Positions 5,499-6,063 of a DNA stretch of 6,063 nt are shown here, piece by piece. The stretch comes from Clostridia bacterium (GTDB taxonomy: Bacteria > Bacillota > Clostridia > Oscillospirales > Acutalibacteraceae): the NCBI GenBank assembly GCA_900755895.1, contig CAAEIG010000014.1, positions 1-6,063 of the forward strand, in the 5' to 3' direction. Numbering within the stretch: the stretch's first letter is position 1; the number at the start of each line of letters is the position of its first letter. Made by a program: the position numbers and the translations under genes. Under the pieces are notes generated by a model, which saw nothing but the letters and a program-made list of their open reading frames with translations, ran no database searches and was not told the DNA's origin.

Positions 5499-5513
5499 GG
5501 AGGTGAACCATTG
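5499..5513 (+). promoter_or_regulatory. Ribosome binding site deciding a TTG start
   Basis: GGAGG (5499-5503) lies 7 nt before TTG 5511. This spacing equals that of the other genes in the window and points to the TTG, not the GTG at 5514 or a later ATG, as start of the repressor. Confidence 0.7.
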
Positions 5514-5873
5514 GTGGTAACAAATGATGAATTCAAGGGCTGCGGCATGCAGCTGCGTGCGGAGCGGGAGCGGCTCGGCTATACGAGAGATCAAGCCGCT
5601 GAACGGGCCGACATCACTTCACGGTATCTGGCAGCCATCGAATTGGGCGAAAAAATTCCAAAGGCCGACGTACTGGTGAAGCTCATCCGGGGTATGGGCG
5701 CGTCTGCCAACACTGTGATCTACGCTTCACAGCAGGAGGCGGATGACGAGTGCGAGCGGCTGGCCCGCCTGTTCCTGCAGTGTTCCCCGAAAGAGCGCAA
5801 GCTCATTGCGGCCATAATTGATACGATCCTCGACCAGCATCGGCAAGAGGACACGCCGGATGAGAAGGCGTAA
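5511..5873 (+). CDS. XRE-family transcriptional regulator
   Basis: The 120-residue protein has an N-terminal XRE/Cro-type helix-turn-helix (about 13-66): GMQLRAERERLGYTRDQAAE, then ITSRYLAAIELGEKIPKADVL and LIRGMGAS. The recognition helix is near ITSRYLAAIE (35-44). The rest (75-120) is a charged helical tail (SPKERKLIAAIIDTILDQH) that may dimerise or sense a signal. It starts at TTG 5511. It is divergent from the sigma-like/HTH pair across 375 bp of regulatory sequence, matching the place of orf9 in Tn916-type elements, and probably represses that operon and itself. A possible -10 (TAGAAT, 5486-5491) lacks a good -35. A strong terminator follows 27 bp after its stop. Confidence 0.88.
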   Translation: MVVTNDEFKGCGMQLRAERERLGYTRDQAAERADITSRYLAAIELGEKIPKADVLVKLIRGMGASANTVIYASQQEADDECERLARLFLQCSPKERKLIAAIIDTILDQHRQEDTPDEKA

Positions 5874-5900
5874 CCATGTTTTCGCCTTGAAAAAGCATGA

Positions 5901-5938
5901 AGGGCATTGCTCCATCTTGAGGAGCAATGCCCTTTTTT
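5901..5938 (+). terminator. Strong intrinsic terminator of the XRE regulator gene
   Basis: AGGGCATTGCTCC (5901-5913) pairs perfectly with GGAGCAATGCCCT (5921-5933) over 13 bp, with a 7-nt loop, followed by six T (5933-5938). A further 6-bp hairpin (CACGGG with CCCGTG, 5939-5955) follows directly. The rest of the window to 6063 shows no supported gene. Confidence 0.92.
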
Positions 5939-6063
5939 CACGGGAGCGGCCCGTGTTCACCCTATGCAGGCTCCTCAGCAGTATTTCACGCAGTGTTTAC
6001 TGTTCAGTGAGGGGAAACCTTTTTGTTATTTTATACCCTCGGTTTCATATCCGTTTCTCATTC

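Noticed and set aside
1..6063. CRISPR array, rRNA or tRNA gene
   Set aside because: No regular spaced repeats and no conserved rRNA or tRNA sequence were seen on either strand.

Overview
The window looks like a piece of a Clostridia (Bacillota) chromosome, probably a gut member of the Oscillospiraceae or a close relative. The evidence is a GC-rich but AT-punctuated composition, strong AGGAGG-type ribosome binding sites about 7 nt before starts, an IreB/UPF0297 protein (a Bacillota family), and a regulatory gene set typical of clostridial conjugative elements. The placement is inferred from gene content; no rRNA or tRNA gene is present to confirm it.

Layout from left to right. (1) Positions 3-935 (+) hold the 3' part of a gene for a protein ending in a zinc-binding SEC-C motif, followed by a long hairpin terminator (1033-1081). 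(2) A leftward block follows: an IreB-family regulatory protein (1098-1373) lying behind an AAA_14/DUF4143 ATPase (1447-2763), with a clear sigma-A promoter at 2796-2823 that is overlapped by an inverted repeat. (3) Another leftward block holds a DUF6075-type small protein (2959-3351) and a complete XerC/D-like tyrosine recombinase (3436-4272). Three copies of a 13-17 bp sequence, two direct and one inverted, lie just upstream of the recombinase. (4) Further right, still leftward, are a HTH_16-type small protein (4469-4717) and a sigma-70 region-4 protein (4719-5135), separated by one base. (5) Divergent from these is an XRE-type repressor (5511-5873, +, TTG start) with a strong terminator (5901-5938). 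The 375 bp between the divergent genes are not empty: they contain an imperfect inverted repeat pair, an 8-codon leader ORF with a good ribosome binding site, and a leftward intrinsic terminator placed before the sigma-like gene.

Parts 3-5 resemble the regulation and recombination end of Tn916-family elements (divergent orf9-like repressor, orf7-like sigma, orf8-like HTH, then integrase). There is no xis gene, and the recombinase is the short Xer type, not the longer Tn916-type Int. The simplest reading is a remnant or mosaic of an integrative element, with a stand-alone recombinase plus DUF6075 cargo at its integrase end. The ATPase, the IreB-like gene and the SEC-C gene are accessory or flanking genes. 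I see no clear new defence or biosynthetic system. The most interesting signals are regulatory: the leader/attenuator before the sigma-like gene, the repeats next to the recombinase, and the promoter/operator of the ATPase.
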